From assembly GCA_016702305.1 (NCBI GenBank), contig JADJEH010000017.1:620001-684000 (forward strand): a stretch of DNA of 64,000 bases. Reading direction: 5' to 3'. Positions 1-9,697 of the stretch are shown here, piece after piece. Below the pieces are notes generated by a model. That model searched no databases, was not told where the DNA came from, and saw only the letters and a list, made by a program, of their open reading frames with translations. The first letter of the stretch is position 1, and each line of letters begins with the position of its first letter. Position numbers and translations under genes: made by a program. Origin of the DNA: a bacterium (lineage in GTDB: Bacteria > Electryoneota > RPQS01).

Positions 1-1514
1 CAGCAGGCCGATGATAAATACAGGTAGCTGTCCCACACGCTGTCGTCGTTGCACATGCTGAAAGTCCAATTCCCCGCGTAGGGAATATTCACCCAGTACG
101 TGTAATCCTGCGAATCGCGCAGGTTGCAATCGTTGCCCGTCACGCAGCTATGCCAGGCGCCCGAACCCGGCGCGTTGATCGCCGCGTCAATCCGGCAGCC
201 GTTGCAGGGAATCAGCTCCAGAGATACGCGATAATCCCGCATCTCATTCACGCCCGTAAACCCGGTCGTGCCAACCCACAACGTATAGTTGCCCGGCGCA
301 AAACACTGCGTAATGAACGTCACCGTCGAACACGGGTAGCTGAAAGATTGCACGAAGTAAGTAGAGAACGGACATGTGTTCGCGCCGCTGCCAACCAGAA
401 TCGTCGTCGCGGTTTCGCTGCGGAGTCTGATGCGCAGCGAGCAGGCTTCCGTCAGCGTGAATCCGTAGAAATCCGTGTCACGGCGGCTGGACCCGAACGT
501 GTCCACGTACGTGAAGATCTTGCCGCAGATCGTCTGATACGGACTGATCATCTGCCACGGTTGGATCGGACTCTGGTTGTTGCAGGCGCCGTTGCAATCT
601 TCCGTACGGTCCCGGTCGTCACGGAACTCATTCGCGCATTGCAAGACGTCGCCCGGCTCGCAGGGGACCGCGCAATTGTCAAAAACATTCAGCGTGTACG
701 CGCCCGACGCAGTGCTGAAGCCGTCCACGACGATGTAGTAGACTTGCCCGGCGTTGAGCGTTACCGTGATCGAAGACAGCGTGCCCGAGCCCCCGTCGTC
801 ATCACAGGCCACATGCGCCGTTCCCGGACACGCGCCGCTCGTGTTGACATACAGGTACGTGTCGTAGCTGCCGCCTTCGGTGTTGATCGTGTAGCTCTGC
901 GTCGCGGGCGGAGTGAATTGATAGATCACGTCCGGTGCGTTACTGGAGTTCGGGCAGTTGACATCCAGTTCCGTATAGTTGTTGGCCCGACCTACCGTCG
1001 TGCCGATATCCGTGTAGGGCAAACCGGCAACCACCGTGGCCGGACAGACATCCGCGCCCTGATCCAACGGATTACGTTCGCGATTTTCCGTCCGCTGCGC
1101 ATAGAGTCCGGCCAGCTGATCCTTCAGACTCAGCATCATGCTTTCATCCGGCTCAAGCGATCCGTAACCGCCGTCCATTTGAAACTCCAAATCACGAATC
1201 TGCTGCTCCAGCGGCGATAACGCCTGCGGGCGAATCACCGCGCCAACGGCAAATCCGTTGTCAGCCGGAAGGGAAGGCAGAGAAACTCGCACATTCGCGG
1301 CATGCCCTCGCACCAAGGGTAGCAGCTCTTCCAGCCGCGCCTGCCAGGCAGGGTCAACGGGAAAACCAGCCTCGCGTGTGGCCAGCATTCGGGCCTCAAT
1401 CTCAGCAATTTCAACCGCTGCCGAACTAAGACCGGCGGACGACACAACTTGCTGGCTGCCGGCAAACAGCGCCGACCAACAGGCCAAACCCAAAAAAATC
1501 AATAATCTCTTCAT
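1..1514 (-). CDS. Secreted Cys-rich PPC-like protein, paralogue 1 (C-terminus beyond window)
   Basis: The frame is open from the ATG at 1514 to the window edge, so the stop is not seen; about 504 residues are visible. AAGGAG lies 6 bases before the ATG. The product starts with a signal peptide (MKRLLIFLGLACWSALFA). A stretch with LSPLEQQIRDLEF follows, possibly a short coiled coil, then NPLDQGADVCPATV leading into a beta-rich module (DVIYQFTPP, DTYLYV, ACDDD, YYIVVDGF) that resembles pre-peptidase C-terminal (PPC) domains. A second Cys-rich module (CGKIFTYV, DFYGFTLTEACSL) and the start of a third (CRIDAAINAPGSGAW) come next. The order matches the complete paralogue at 4380..6980, so about 350 residues are probably missing. 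I infer an extracellular or cell-surface role; no enzymatic motif is visible. Confidence 0.85.
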   Translation of the reverse strand, partial: MKRLLIFLGLACWSALFAGSQQVVSSAGLSSAAVEIAEIEARMLATREAGFPVDPAWQARLEELLPLVRGHAANVRVSLPSLPADNGFAVGAVIRPQALSPLEQQIRDLEFQMDGGYGSLEPDESMMLSLKDQLAGLYAQRTENRERNPLDQGADVCPATVVAGLPYTDIGTTVGRANNYTELDVNCPNSSNAPDVIYQFTPPATQSYTINTEGGSYDTYLYVNTSGACPGTAHVACDDDGGSGTLSSITVTLNAGQVYYIVVDGFSTASGAYTLNVFDNCAVPCEPGDVLQCANEFRDDRDRTEDCNGACNNQSPIQPWQMISPYQTICGKIFTYVDTFGSSRRDTDFYGFTLTEACSLRIRLRSETATTILVGSGANTCPFSTYFVQSFSYPCSTVTFITQCFAPGNYTLWVGTTGFTGVNEMRDYRVSLELIPCNGCRIDAAINAPGSGAWHSCVTGNDCNLRDSQDYTYWVNIPYAGNWTFSMCNDDSVWDSYLYLSSAC

Positions 1515-1590
1515 CGTGTTCTCCTTATACGTTGAATACTACCAATATAGTCTATTTACCCTCATGAAACAACAAATAGCCTCGCTACCA

Positions 1591-1620
1591 AAACAAAAGC
1601 GGCCCGGTTGCCCGGGCCGC
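1591..1620 (-). terminator. Intrinsic terminator after 1645..4252
   Basis: A 9-bp perfect stem (GCGGCCCGG, loop TTGC, CCGGGCCGC) at 1599-1620 is followed, read on the minus strand, by a T-rich run (TTTTGTTTTGG). It lies 25 bp past the stop of the minus-strand gene at 1645. The same hairpin recurs at 4336-4357. Confidence 0.85.
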
Positions 1621-1644
1621 CTAATCAGCAAATCTCGAAACTGA

Positions 1645-4252
1645 CTACTTGATATCTTCCAGCTTCATAAACACTGGATTCGTGGGAACTCCGGCCGCTG
1701 ATGTCGGAACGCCACAGTCCAAGGTCAAAACGTAGATCACCTCTGCCGACGGATCCGGTGCAAAGAACGAGTTGCTGTACGATCCTTCCGGGACATAGAA
1801 GTTAAACAACTCCGTGTAAGTCGCCGGGAACACCGCGGTCGGATCTGTTGACCACCACGCACGCACTACTCCCGCTGGTTGCCACCAGCTTAGAGTGTAA
1901 GCATCCGGAACGTCTGGAAACAATTTGATCGTTACACTGTCGGGCGCAACACACCCGGCGCTCAAACAGAAAGCCATTTCCACAGGTAACTGAACGATCT
2001 CGTATTGGCTTTCGTTCTGAAGAATTGTGTATCCTAATTGCCCATTGCCGAGCACAGTGTTGAACCAGTTGAAGTAACAAGTCGGCGAAGATGTTTCCGC
2101 AATGCTTAACCAACCATCGGTGATAGTACAAGGCGGATTCAGTTCGGCCGTGTACTCCAATAATTGATACACGCCGAAATAAACCAACGGGAGCTCGTTC
2201 GCTGTCAATGTGACATTGTAAGTCTGCGTTTGGTTGTTCACGCTGTCAATGAACGTAATCTCGAAACCATGAGGGACTGTATCGCATTCTTGGAAAGCGA
2301 AAACACCCCAGAACCGAATGGAGCCGATAGCCGAAGATACCGAATAGTCCTCGTAAACCCGGAATCCCCCCTCTGAATCCGATTGGGATGAACCAAACGT
2401 TTCGCCCGGAACAATGGGCAACTGGCTGAAGATCACCTCACCGTTGCCGCAGTCAGGGCGTACGTAGCACGCACCGGTCGAACACGGCTCCTGAGCTGTC
2501 CATGCTCCGCCTAATGCATTACAATCGCTTTGTGAGATATAGTCGCAAGCAGGAAATAGAGGATCTCCGTAACAGCAGGAACCCAAACACTCAAAGACGC
2601 TCAGGGCAAACGGGCCGCAATCGTCCTCGAAGTATCCTTCCACCGTCAAGTAGTAAGTGCCTGCCGTGAGAGGCACGCAGCTAATCACGGACAAGCCGAC
2701 TCCGCCGCAACCATCGTCATCAGCACCATAAATCGGGCCGTAACAGGGGCTGGTGAGATACAACACTTCGTCCCAGATACTGTCGTCGTCGCACGTCGAG
2801 AACGTCCAGTTGCCGTCATAGGGGATGTTTACGGCAAAAGTGTACTCTTCGCTCGGACGCAGATCATTGTCGTTTCCAGCGCCACATGTATTCCACGCGC
2901 CCGTGCCGGGTGCTTGCAGATACTCGTCAACCTGACAGCCGCTGCACGGGATTAGATCAACACGCGCGCGATAGTTGCGCGGCTCGCTATAACCCGTTTG
3001 ACTGGCAGGAAGAACGGCTAGGGCGTATGTGCCTGGCTGGATACAATCCGTCACGAATGTCACTGTCGAGCACGCATACGTCCAAGTGAAGAAATTGGAC
3101 GCGAACACGTAGGGGCAAGAGCCTTGAATCACAATCATCTGTGACGCAAATTCAGCGTTGATCGTGAGCGCAAGCGAACACGGCTCTGTAACTGTAAAAC
3201 GATAGGTGTCCACGTCCCGAAAGGGGTTGCCTGCGACGGTCAAGTAGGTGAACCCAAGACCACAAATGGTTTGGAACGGCGTGATCTCCTGCCATGATTC
3301 GCTGCCGCCAAACTCGACGTTCTGACAAGAACCATTGCAGTCGACTGTTTCGAATCCCGGGATGGGGTTCTCAAAGCACTCGAAGATATCACAGAAAGGG
3401 ATGGGGATTTCACAGAGGTCGTCGATGAACAAAACGTAGTCCCCTTCCCTGCCCGTGCTATATCCGTCTACAATGATGTAATAAGTTTGTCCGGCGTTGA
3501 GAACTACTTCAACATAAGACTGCAAGCCAAAGAAGTCATCGTTGCATGCCACCTGAGTCGTACCCGGACAACCGCCATCGGTGTTCACGTAAAGATACGT
3601 GTCGTAGGACGAAGCGGCGAGGCTTATGCTGTACGTCTGAGTGGACAGCGGTGTGAACTCATAAATCACATCATTGGAAGCACTCAACTGCGCAGGGCGC
3701 AATCGGATTGAAGTCGTTGCCCATGCCGACCGTCGTGCCGGTGTCCCCCCAAGGGACTTCGGGCACAACCACACCCGGACAAACGGAACTGCCCTGATCA
3801 AGCGGATTGCGCTCGCGGTTTGCCGGTCGCTGCGCATAGAGCGCGTTCAACTGCTCTTTCAAGCTCGCAAAGGTGACTGGGTCAACACCCTGGAACGACA
3901 GACCTCCGGAAAGCTCAAATTCGAGAGCACGAATCTGCTGCTCGAGCGGGGTCAACTCCGTTGGACGAATCACCGCACCCGCTGCGAAGCCTCTTTCTAC
4001 TTGAAAAGCCTCGAGGCCCGCTGGCACCTTGCTGGCGTGACCCCTTACCAGTGGAACCAGCTCTCGAATGCGAGTGGTCCAAGCGGGATCAGGTGTCTGC
4101 TCTGAGGCTTTTGCCTTGGCAATCATGTCCTCAAGTTCAGCAAGTTCAGTCGCTGGTGATTTCACATTCGACAACAACGATGCACTCGGATTAGCTGCAA
4201 TAGCATAGAATGCACAACACAGAACAACAATCAGTATCGACAATCTCTTCAT
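1645..4252 (-). CDS. Secreted Cys-rich PPC-like protein, paralogue 2 (interrupted by one frameshift)
   Basis: The ATG at 4252 follows GGAGAAG and opens a signal peptide (MKRLSILIVVLCCAFYAIA). The first frame ends in a TGA at 3671-3673 after a conserved segment (WGDTGTTVGMGNDFNPIAPC). The next frame picks up the expected continuation (NDVIYEFTPL) and runs to 1645. Compared with paralogues 1, 3 and 4, a single extra base between about 3675 and 3700 explains this; GGG at 3695-3697 is a candidate. Joined, the protein would be about 868 residues with the family order: signal peptide, LTPLEQQIRALEF stretch, PPC-like module, Cys-rich modules, then a CCYGDPLFPAC segment. The C-terminus (FMKLEDIK) has no YPNPFN sorting tail. 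Either a real pseudogene or an indel error; the intact remainder favours an error. Confidence 0.75.
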
Positions 4253-4283
4253 CTCTTCTCCATGGGATTGGGTATTCCACAAC

Positions 4284-4310
4284 TTAATATAATCTGACTA
4301 TCTTTGTCAA
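4284..4310 (-). promoter_or_regulatory. Candidate promoter of 1645..4252
   Basis: Read on the minus strand, a perfect TTGACA box (4305-4310) is followed by an AT-rich TATATTAA stretch at 4284-4291. The spacer is 13-15 bp, shorter than the usual 17, so the -10 assignment is tentative. It lies about 32-58 bp upstream of the ATG at 4252. Confidence 0.4.
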
Positions 4311-4326
4311 CTATTTGAGTGGTGTA

Positions 4327-4357
4327 CAAACAAAAGCGGCCCGGTTGCCCGGGCCGC
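4327..4357 (-). terminator. Intrinsic terminator after 4380..6980
   Basis: GCGGCCCGG, loop TTGC, CCGGGCCGC at 4336-4357, with a T-rich run on the minus strand (TTTTGTTTG). The hairpin is identical to the one at 1599-1620 and sits 22 bp past the stop at 4380. Confidence 0.85.
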
Positions 4358-4379
4358 CTATCACGATGCGACGCGAAAA

Positions 4380-6980
4380 CTACTTTTGCGCGTCCCGCAA
4401 GTCCAACACTGCTGGCGGCGCAGCAGCGGCAGCGGCCGCAGCAGGCGTGCAATTCAGTGTGAGGATAACGCGGACATTGTCTGCTAAGTCGGCATTCGTG
4501 CCAATCGAATTGTTCCCGGCAGCGTAACCAAATGTTGCCGAAGCCCATCCGGCAGGATAGACCAAATTCGGATCAGTCGTGAACCAAATGGTCACAGCGC
4601 CGCCTTGACTCTGATACCAGCGTAAGGTGGCAATGCCTGGGGCACTCCAGATCCAGGTCACACTATCCACGTCGCACGGTGCTTCATTCAAGCAGAATGC
4701 CAGATCAGGGAAAACATTAACCGGATTGCCGTTGTCCGTCTGCACACTCGTGCCATCGCCGAACGGTGAGTTGCACCACGTAAAGTAACAGCCCGCCGGA
4801 TTATTGCCATAGACTGACAACCAGCCCGTGGTGATTTCGCACGGCGGGAACAATACGGCGTCGTATTGATAAAGCGGGTAGAATCCCAAGTACGTCAGAC
4901 CCGTTGCCGTCTCTGTCAGCGACAAATTGTACGTCTGCGACGTGTTAGTGACGCTGTCAACGAACTGAAGTTGGATCGGAGCCGGCGACTCCAAACACCC
5001 GTCGGCCCAGAAACCCCAGAAACGCACGGCGCCAATCTCCGACGTCACCGTCGAGTAGCTCTCCCACGCGCGGTAGGTGCCTTCCGCGTCGCTGAACGGC
5101 GCATCTAAAACCTCGTCCGGCAAGACCGGAGTCTGTGACAGTTCCAAGGCATTCGCGTTGCACTCAGGCCGCGTGAAGCACGCACCGCTCGAGCACGGCT
5201 CTTGCGATGTCCATTGTCCGCCCAAACTGGCGCACGCGTTCGGCCCGATGTAATCACAACTGGGATTCAATGGATCACCGTAACAGCACGAGCCTAAACA
5301 CTGCGAGACATTCAAGACAAACGGCCCGCACCCGAAGGATGACCAGCCCTCAACAGTCAAGTAATACGTCCCCGCGGTCAGCGACACACAGTTGATCGTG
5401 GACAAGCCGATGCCGCCGCAGGCATCATCATCCAGCGCAATCACGCCGCCGTTGCATGCCGTGCTGAGGTAAATATAGCTGTCCCAAATGCTGTCGTCGT
5501 TGCAAGTCGAGAACGTCCAATCACCATCGTACGGAATGTTTACGCAATACGTGTAATCTTCGCTCGGACGCAAACTGTTGTCGTTACCTGCGCCGCACGT
5601 GTTCCAAGCCACCGATGCCGGAGCCGTAAACGCCGCGTCAATTCTACATCCGCTGCAAGGAATCAAATCCAAGCGCATCCGGTACGTACGGAAATCATCG
5701 ATTCCCGAGAACGCGGTCGGTACGAGAACCACAGAGTATGTTCCCGCTGGAAGGCACGTTGAAATGATGGTCGCCGTCGAACAAGGGTAAACGTAGGGTG
5801 CCGAATTCCACAAGAAATCCCACGGGCAGCTTCCGCTCAAGACATAAATCTGATAACCAACCTCCGAGTTCACCGTGAAAGCAAGCGAGCAGGCCTCGGC
5901 CAGCGTGAGACGATAGACGTCCACATCGCGGGAGTTGCTTCCGTTCGGACCAATGTAGGTGAAGAAACGGCCGCAAACCGTCTGGCACGGCTGAATGTCC
6001 TGCCAGGATTCAACTCCACCATAAATCGGGTTTTCGCAGCCTCCGTTGCAGTTGACCTGAGCATGGGTGCTGTCACGAGTTTCAAAGCACTCCTGAATAT
6101 CACCCGGCTGGCAGTCAACATTGCAATTGTCAAACACGTTCAACACATAGTTGCCGCTGGCGCTGCTGTAACCGTCCACGATGATGTAGTACGTTTCTCC
6201 CGCATTCAAAACGCGCGTAATCAGCGACTGAAGGCCAACACCGTCATCATCGTCGCATTCCACCGTCGTCGTGCCCGGGCATGCGCCGCCGGTTTGGATG
6301 TAGAGATACGTGTCAAACGAGCTGCCGTCTGTTGAAATCGTGTAGCTCTGCGTGTACGGCGCCACAAACGAATAGATGACGTCCGGAGCGAAGTTATTGA
6401 AGCACCCGCCTATCAATTGGGCCGGATTGTAGTTGTCCGCCTGTCCCGTTGTCGTGCCCGTGTCCGTGAAAGGCAATCCGCTGATCACAGTCGCCGGACA
6501 AGCGTCATTTCCCTGATCCAACGGATTGGCAGGATCGCGCACTTCCCGTTGCGCATACAGCTCGTTCAACCGGTCTTTGAGATTGAAACGCGTGATTTCA
6601 TCCGGCTCCTGTGCGCTGAAACCACCGTCAATCTGCGACTCCAACTCATGAATCTGTTGCTCAAGCTGGGTCAACTCCGTTGGGCGAATCACAGCGCCCG
6701 GAGCGAAGCCTCCGGTCAGGTCCGCCGCCGGAAGATCAAATCGAACATTTCCGGGGTGATTCTTGGCCAGCGGGCGCAGCTCGAGCAAACGCTCAGTCCA
6801 CGACGGATCCACCGGAAAACCGGACTCCTTGGTGGCCGCAATCAGCCGCTCAAGTTCTGCAATTTCAATACGCGGGTCCGTCAAAGAAGACTTCTTCTCC
6901 AGACTAGAACCGTTCGGCGCGGCAGCAAACACAGCCATCGCACATACCAGAACCATCCACACAGTGGCAAACATCTTCAT
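4380..6980 (-). CDS. Secreted Cys-rich PPC-like protein, paralogue 3
   Basis: 866 residues from the ATG at 6980, chosen because AAAGGAGATAAT sits just upstream and the signal peptide (MKMFATVWMVLVCAMAVFA) starts there. Order: signal peptide; residues about 30-150 with LTQLEQQIHELESQI, possibly coiled coil; a PPC-like module (CPATVISGLPF, DVIYSFVAPYTQSYTI, TYLYIQTG, YYIIVDGYS); a Cys-rich middle module (CGRFFTYIGPNGSNSRDVDVYRL); a second PPC-like module (NIPYDGDWTFSTCNDDS, TAGTYYLTVEG); a short CCYGDPLNPSC segment with evenly spaced cysteines; and a C-terminal beta-rich part. The last residues (PPAVLDLRDAQK) carry no sorting tail. The many paired cysteines suggest disulfide-stabilised extracellular folding. 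PPC-like modules are usually binding or targeting domains of secreted enzymes, but no catalytic domain is present here. Ligand and function are unknown. Confidence 0.85.
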   Translation of the reverse strand: MKMFATVWMVLVCAMAVFAAAPNGSSLEKKSSLTDPRIEIAELERLIAATKESGFPVDPSWTERLLELRPLAKNHPGNVRFDLPAADLTGGFAPGAVIRPTELTQLEQQIHELESQIDGGFSAQEPDEITRFNLKDRLNELYAQREVRDPANPLDQGNDACPATVISGLPFTDTGTTTGQADNYNPAQLIGGCFNNFAPDVIYSFVAPYTQSYTISTDGSSFDTYLYIQTGGACPGTTTVECDDDDGVGLQSLITRVLNAGETYYIIVDGYSSASGNYVLNVFDNCNVDCQPGDIQECFETRDSTHAQVNCNGGCENPIYGGVESWQDIQPCQTVCGRFFTYIGPNGSNSRDVDVYRLTLAEACSLAFTVNSEVGYQIYVLSGSCPWDFLWNSAPYVYPCSTATIISTCLPAGTYSVVLVPTAFSGIDDFRTYRMRLDLIPCSGCRIDAAFTAPASVAWNTCGAGNDNSLRPSEDYTYCVNIPYDGDWTFSTCNDDSIWDSYIYLSTACNGGVIALDDDACGGIGLSTINCVSLTAGTYYLTVEGWSSFGCGPFVLNVSQCLGSCCYGDPLNPSCDYIGPNACASLGGQWTSQEPCSSGACFTRPECNANALELSQTPVLPDEVLDAPFSDAEGTYRAWESYSTVTSEIGAVRFWGFWADGCLESPAPIQLQFVDSVTNTSQTYNLSLTETATGLTYLGFYPLYQYDAVLFPPCEITTGWLSVYGNNPAGCYFTWCNSPFGDGTSVQTDNGNPVNVFPDLAFCLNEAPCDVDSVTWIWSAPGIATLRWYQSQGGAVTIWFTTDPNLVYPAGWASATFGYAAGNNSIGTNADLADNVRVILTLNCTPAAAAAAAAPPAVLDLRDAQK

Positions 6981-7010
6981 ATTATCTCCTTTTGGTGATG
7001 ATAATACAAG

Positions 7011-7037
7011 ATAATCAAATACTACTATTTTTGTCAA
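7011..7037 (-). promoter_or_regulatory. Candidate promoter of 4380..6980
   Basis: Read on the minus strand, a perfect TTGACA (7032-7037) is followed by GATTAT (7011-7016, 15-bp spacer) or TTATCT (7009-7014, 17-bp spacer). The box and following bases (TTGACAAA-ATAG) match the region in front of paralogue 2 at 4305-4310, supporting a shared promoter design. Confidence 0.4.
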
Positions 7038-7060
7038 CAATTCGATTGGAATAGCAGCAA

Positions 7061-7088
7061 TGAAAAGCGGCCCGGTATCCCAGGCCGC
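7061..7088 (-). terminator. Probable terminator after 7113..9533
   Basis: GCGGCC (7067-7072) pairs with GGCCGC (7083-7088) around an inner GG/CC pair. The run after it on the minus strand is short (TTTTCA), so termination may be weaker than at the sibling hairpins. Confidence 0.6.
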
Positions 7089-7112
7089 TCAAGAAAACTC
7101 TTGAATGACTGG

Positions 7113-9533
7113 CTACTCAGGTCGTTCAGCTGGCAGCAACGGGCCTTGCTCCAATATTGCTCCCGTCGGTTGCGGAGCACAATTCAACGTCACAAGATAA
7201 CGACGGTTTGGTGATGCCGGGTTCACGTCGGGCCAGATATACCAACCCGCCGGATACCAAATCGGCGCGAAGGCCTGCTGGTAGTTGGTTGGATAGACCG
7301 AGTTGATCGAATCCGAATAGTAGCCGCACAGGAATCCATCCGCGAGCGAGCGGAAATTGATGTAGTACGTGAAGTAGTTGATGTGAATGTTGATCGTCAC
7401 ACTGTCCGGCGGTGGACAGCCTTGCTCTAAACAGATGGCCATGTCGTTCGGCAAGGCAACGGGACCTCCCGGATTATGCAGCACGACCGAGCCATTGCCC
7501 TGCGGCGATGTCACCCATGCAAAGACGCATGAATTGTTCGATGTGCCACGCACGCTCACTCGGCCGGACAAAATGCTGCACATCGTCGGCAAATCGACGT
7601 CATATTGATAGACAGGGAAGTTCGGGCCGTAGTTCTGCAACAGCGCCATGCCCGCCGCTTGCACAGTGTAAGTCTGCACCTGCGGACCGTTCGAACTGTC
7701 CACAAACGTGATTTCGAAGTCCTCCGGCTGCGTGAAACAGGCGAGGCCGTTATTGAAATCTATGTACAAGCCCCAGAAGCGCACGGAAGTAATCGGGCCG
7801 GTAGCGGTGTAATCTTCCCACAATGCATAGCCGACATAGTCGTCTGAAGCAATCGCTGTCCATGTTTCATCCGGCACGTGCGGCTGTTGTGAAAACGCCG
7901 AAGGCTCTTCACAGCCCGGCCGCGGATAACATAAGCCCGGCGTGCATTGACCGCCTAAGGTGAAATTCCCGCCTAATGCCGCGCATTCTCCCTGTGTCAT
8001 ATTGCCGCACGACGGGTTCCACGGGTCGCCGTAACAACACGAGCCTGAGCAATCCGAAACGTTCATGTAAAATTGCCCACAGTCTCCCGCGTTGGCTCCC
8101 TCAATCGTGAGATAGTAGGTTCCCGGCATCAGCAGAACACAGCTCATGACCGCGTGCAACCCGTCCGCACAGTCGTTGTCATTCTGCGCGATGATGCCGC
8201 CGTTGCATTCGGACGTCAAATAGAGATAGCTGTTCCACTGTGTCGAAGATCCGCACAAGGAGAACGTCCACTCTGACGCGTAGGGAATCACGACGCAATA
8301 GGTCGCATCCGCGCTGGGCCGGAGAGAATTGTGCGAGCCTGTTCCGCAGCCAGATGCGAGGAATGATGCCGGCGCAATGAAGCTGCCGTCAATGCGGCAG
8401 CCGGAGCAGGGAATCGGATCCACCTTGAAGAAGTACGGCTGTGGAGTCGTCATGCCTTCATAGAAATTCGGCGAAATCTCGAACGCATAGGTTCCCGCTG
8501 GTAGACACTGCGTAATGTATGTACCGCCATTACAAGCCGGGATATTCAAGAGCGTTACAAAGTTCTGCGGCACGCAGAAGCCGTATTCGTTGATCTGGAC
8601 ATTGTAGGAAAATGTCGAAAACATCGAGAGTGCAAGACTGCACGGCTCGGTCAGCGTAAAGAAATAGCTATCAATGTCGCGGATACTGATGTTGTTGGGG
8701 TCCTGATAGGTGAAGCACTCGCCGCGCTGGAATTGACACAGGTTCATCTGCTGCCACTGCGGAAAACCGCCGTACCACTGATTGTTGCAGCCGCCGTTGC
8801 AGTCCCACACCGCGTGCGATGGATCGCCGACCGCCTCGGCGCACTCCTGCTGCCAGTCCGGTTGGTTGCCGATGATACAATCGCCGCTTACACGAAGCGC
8901 GAAATTGCCGGAATAATTGCTGAAGCCGTCCACGATGATATAGTAGGTCTGGCCTTGAAACAGAAAGGCTGACACTCGCGATTGCGAACCCCCGAAATCA
9001 TCGTTGCAAACGACTGCCGTATTGCCCGGACAAGCGCCGCCGGTTCGGATATACAACTGCGTATCGAAGTTTGACCCAAAAGTGTCGAAAGCGTAGTAGC
9101 CGCCCTGCACCGGAACAAAGCTGTAGATCTTGTCCGGAGCGGAATTCCCACTACAGGGCGCAAACGAATTGAAGTTATTGCCCGCGCCGACGGTGGTGCC
9201 GTAATCGGTGTAAGGAACAGCGCCGGACGGGAAAACCGTCGCGGGACAGGTATCCGAGCCATCGTCAAGCGGATTCTGTTCGCGTGGACGCTGTTCGTAG
9301 AGCGCGTTCAATTGATCTTTCAACTGCATGTAGCTCGCGTCATCGAGCGGATTTGAGTGCCCGACATTCTGGAGCCGCCGCTCCAGATCTTGAATCTGCT
9401 GTTCCAGCTCCGAGAGCGGCTGAATGTAGATCGGAGACTCAGCATGAAAGTCAATTTCGCTTGCGTTCGTCTCCGCATAAACCTGACCCACAACCACTAA
9501 CACTAACAGCAACAATGTCTTCATCGCGCGCAT
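7113..9533 (-). CDS. Secreted Cys-rich PPC-like protein, paralogue 4
   Basis: 806 residues from the ATG at 9533, preceded by AAGGGG; an alternative ATG at 9524 would give MKTLLLLVLVVVGQVYA. The signal peptide is clear. The N-terminal region is shorter than in paralogues 1-3 but keeps LSELEQQIQDLERRL and NPLDDGSDTCPATV. PPC-like modules (DKIYSFVPV, TQLYIRTG, YYIIVDGFSNYSG; VIPYASEWTFSLCG, PGTYYLTIEG) and the CCYGDPWNPSC segment follow in family order. It is the most divergent copy, with insertions and a proline-rich end (GPLLPAERPE) and no sorting tail. It is the first gene of the tandem array in transcription order. Function unknown; probably cell-surface or extracellular. Confidence 0.85.
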   Translation of the reverse strand: MRAMKTLLLLVLVVVGQVYAETNASEIDFHAESPIYIQPLSELEQQIQDLERRLQNVGHSNPLDDASYMQLKDQLNALYEQRPREQNPLDDGSDTCPATVFPSGAVPYTDYGTTVGAGNNFNSFAPCSGNSAPDKIYSFVPVQGGYYAFDTFGSNFDTQLYIRTGGACPGNTAVVCNDDFGGSQSRVSAFLFQGQTYYIIVDGFSNYSGNFALRVSGDCIIGNQPDWQQECAEAVGDPSHAVWDCNGGCNNQWYGGFPQWQQMNLCQFQRGECFTYQDPNNISIRDIDSYFFTLTEPCSLALSMFSTFSYNVQINEYGFCVPQNFVTLLNIPACNGGTYITQCLPAGTYAFEISPNFYEGMTTPQPYFFKVDPIPCSGCRIDGSFIAPASFLASGCGTGSHNSLRPSADATYCVVIPYASEWTFSLCGSSTQWNSYLYLTSECNGGIIAQNDNDCADGLHAVMSCVLLMPGTYYLTIEGANAGDCGQFYMNVSDCSGSCCYGDPWNPSCGNMTQGECAALGGNFTLGGQCTPGLCYPRPGCEEPSAFSQQPHVPDETWTAIASDDYVGYALWEDYTATGPITSVRFWGLYIDFNNGLACFTQPEDFEITFVDSSNGPQVQTYTVQAAGMALLQNYGPNFPVYQYDVDLPTMCSILSGRVSVRGTSNNSCVFAWVTSPQGNGSVVLHNPGGPVALPNDMAICLEQGCPPPDSVTINIHINYFTYYINFRSLADGFLCGYYSDSINSVYPTNYQQAFAPIWYPAGWYIWPDVNPASPNRRYLVTLNCAPQPTGAILEQGPLLPAERPE

Positions 9534-9611
9534 GTGCTTACCCCTTGAGTTTGAAAGTGCCACAATGTAAGGGAATTGTGAGCGCGTGTCAATGAATCCC
9601 CGAGCAAAACC

Positions 9612-9643
9612 AAAAAAAGAGCGGCCCGGTCGCCCGAGCCGCT
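9612..9643 (-). terminator. Intrinsic terminator after 9698..11797
   Basis: AGCGGCCCGG and its imperfect complement CCCGAGCCGCT (9620-9643, loop TCG) are followed on the minus strand by seven T residues (9612-9618). It is a variant of the hairpins that close the neighbouring genes. Confidence 0.8.
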
Positions 9644-9697
9644 ATAGCGGACTAGTTCAAATTGCGGCGGTAGCCGCCGCGGGTGCCCGGCAACTGG

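Noticed and set aside
150..1220. Long plus-strand open frame antisense to the first gene (also 15445-16293, 22513-23349, 19396-20235 and others)
   Set aside because: Arg/Ala/His-rich composition, no ribosome site, opposite to clear coding sequence; typical of shadow frames in GC-rich DNA.
3671..3711. Programmed ribosomal frameshift in paralogue 2
   Set aside because: No slippery heptamer or pseudoknot is evident, paralogues need no shift, and similar breaks cluster elsewhere at homopolymers.
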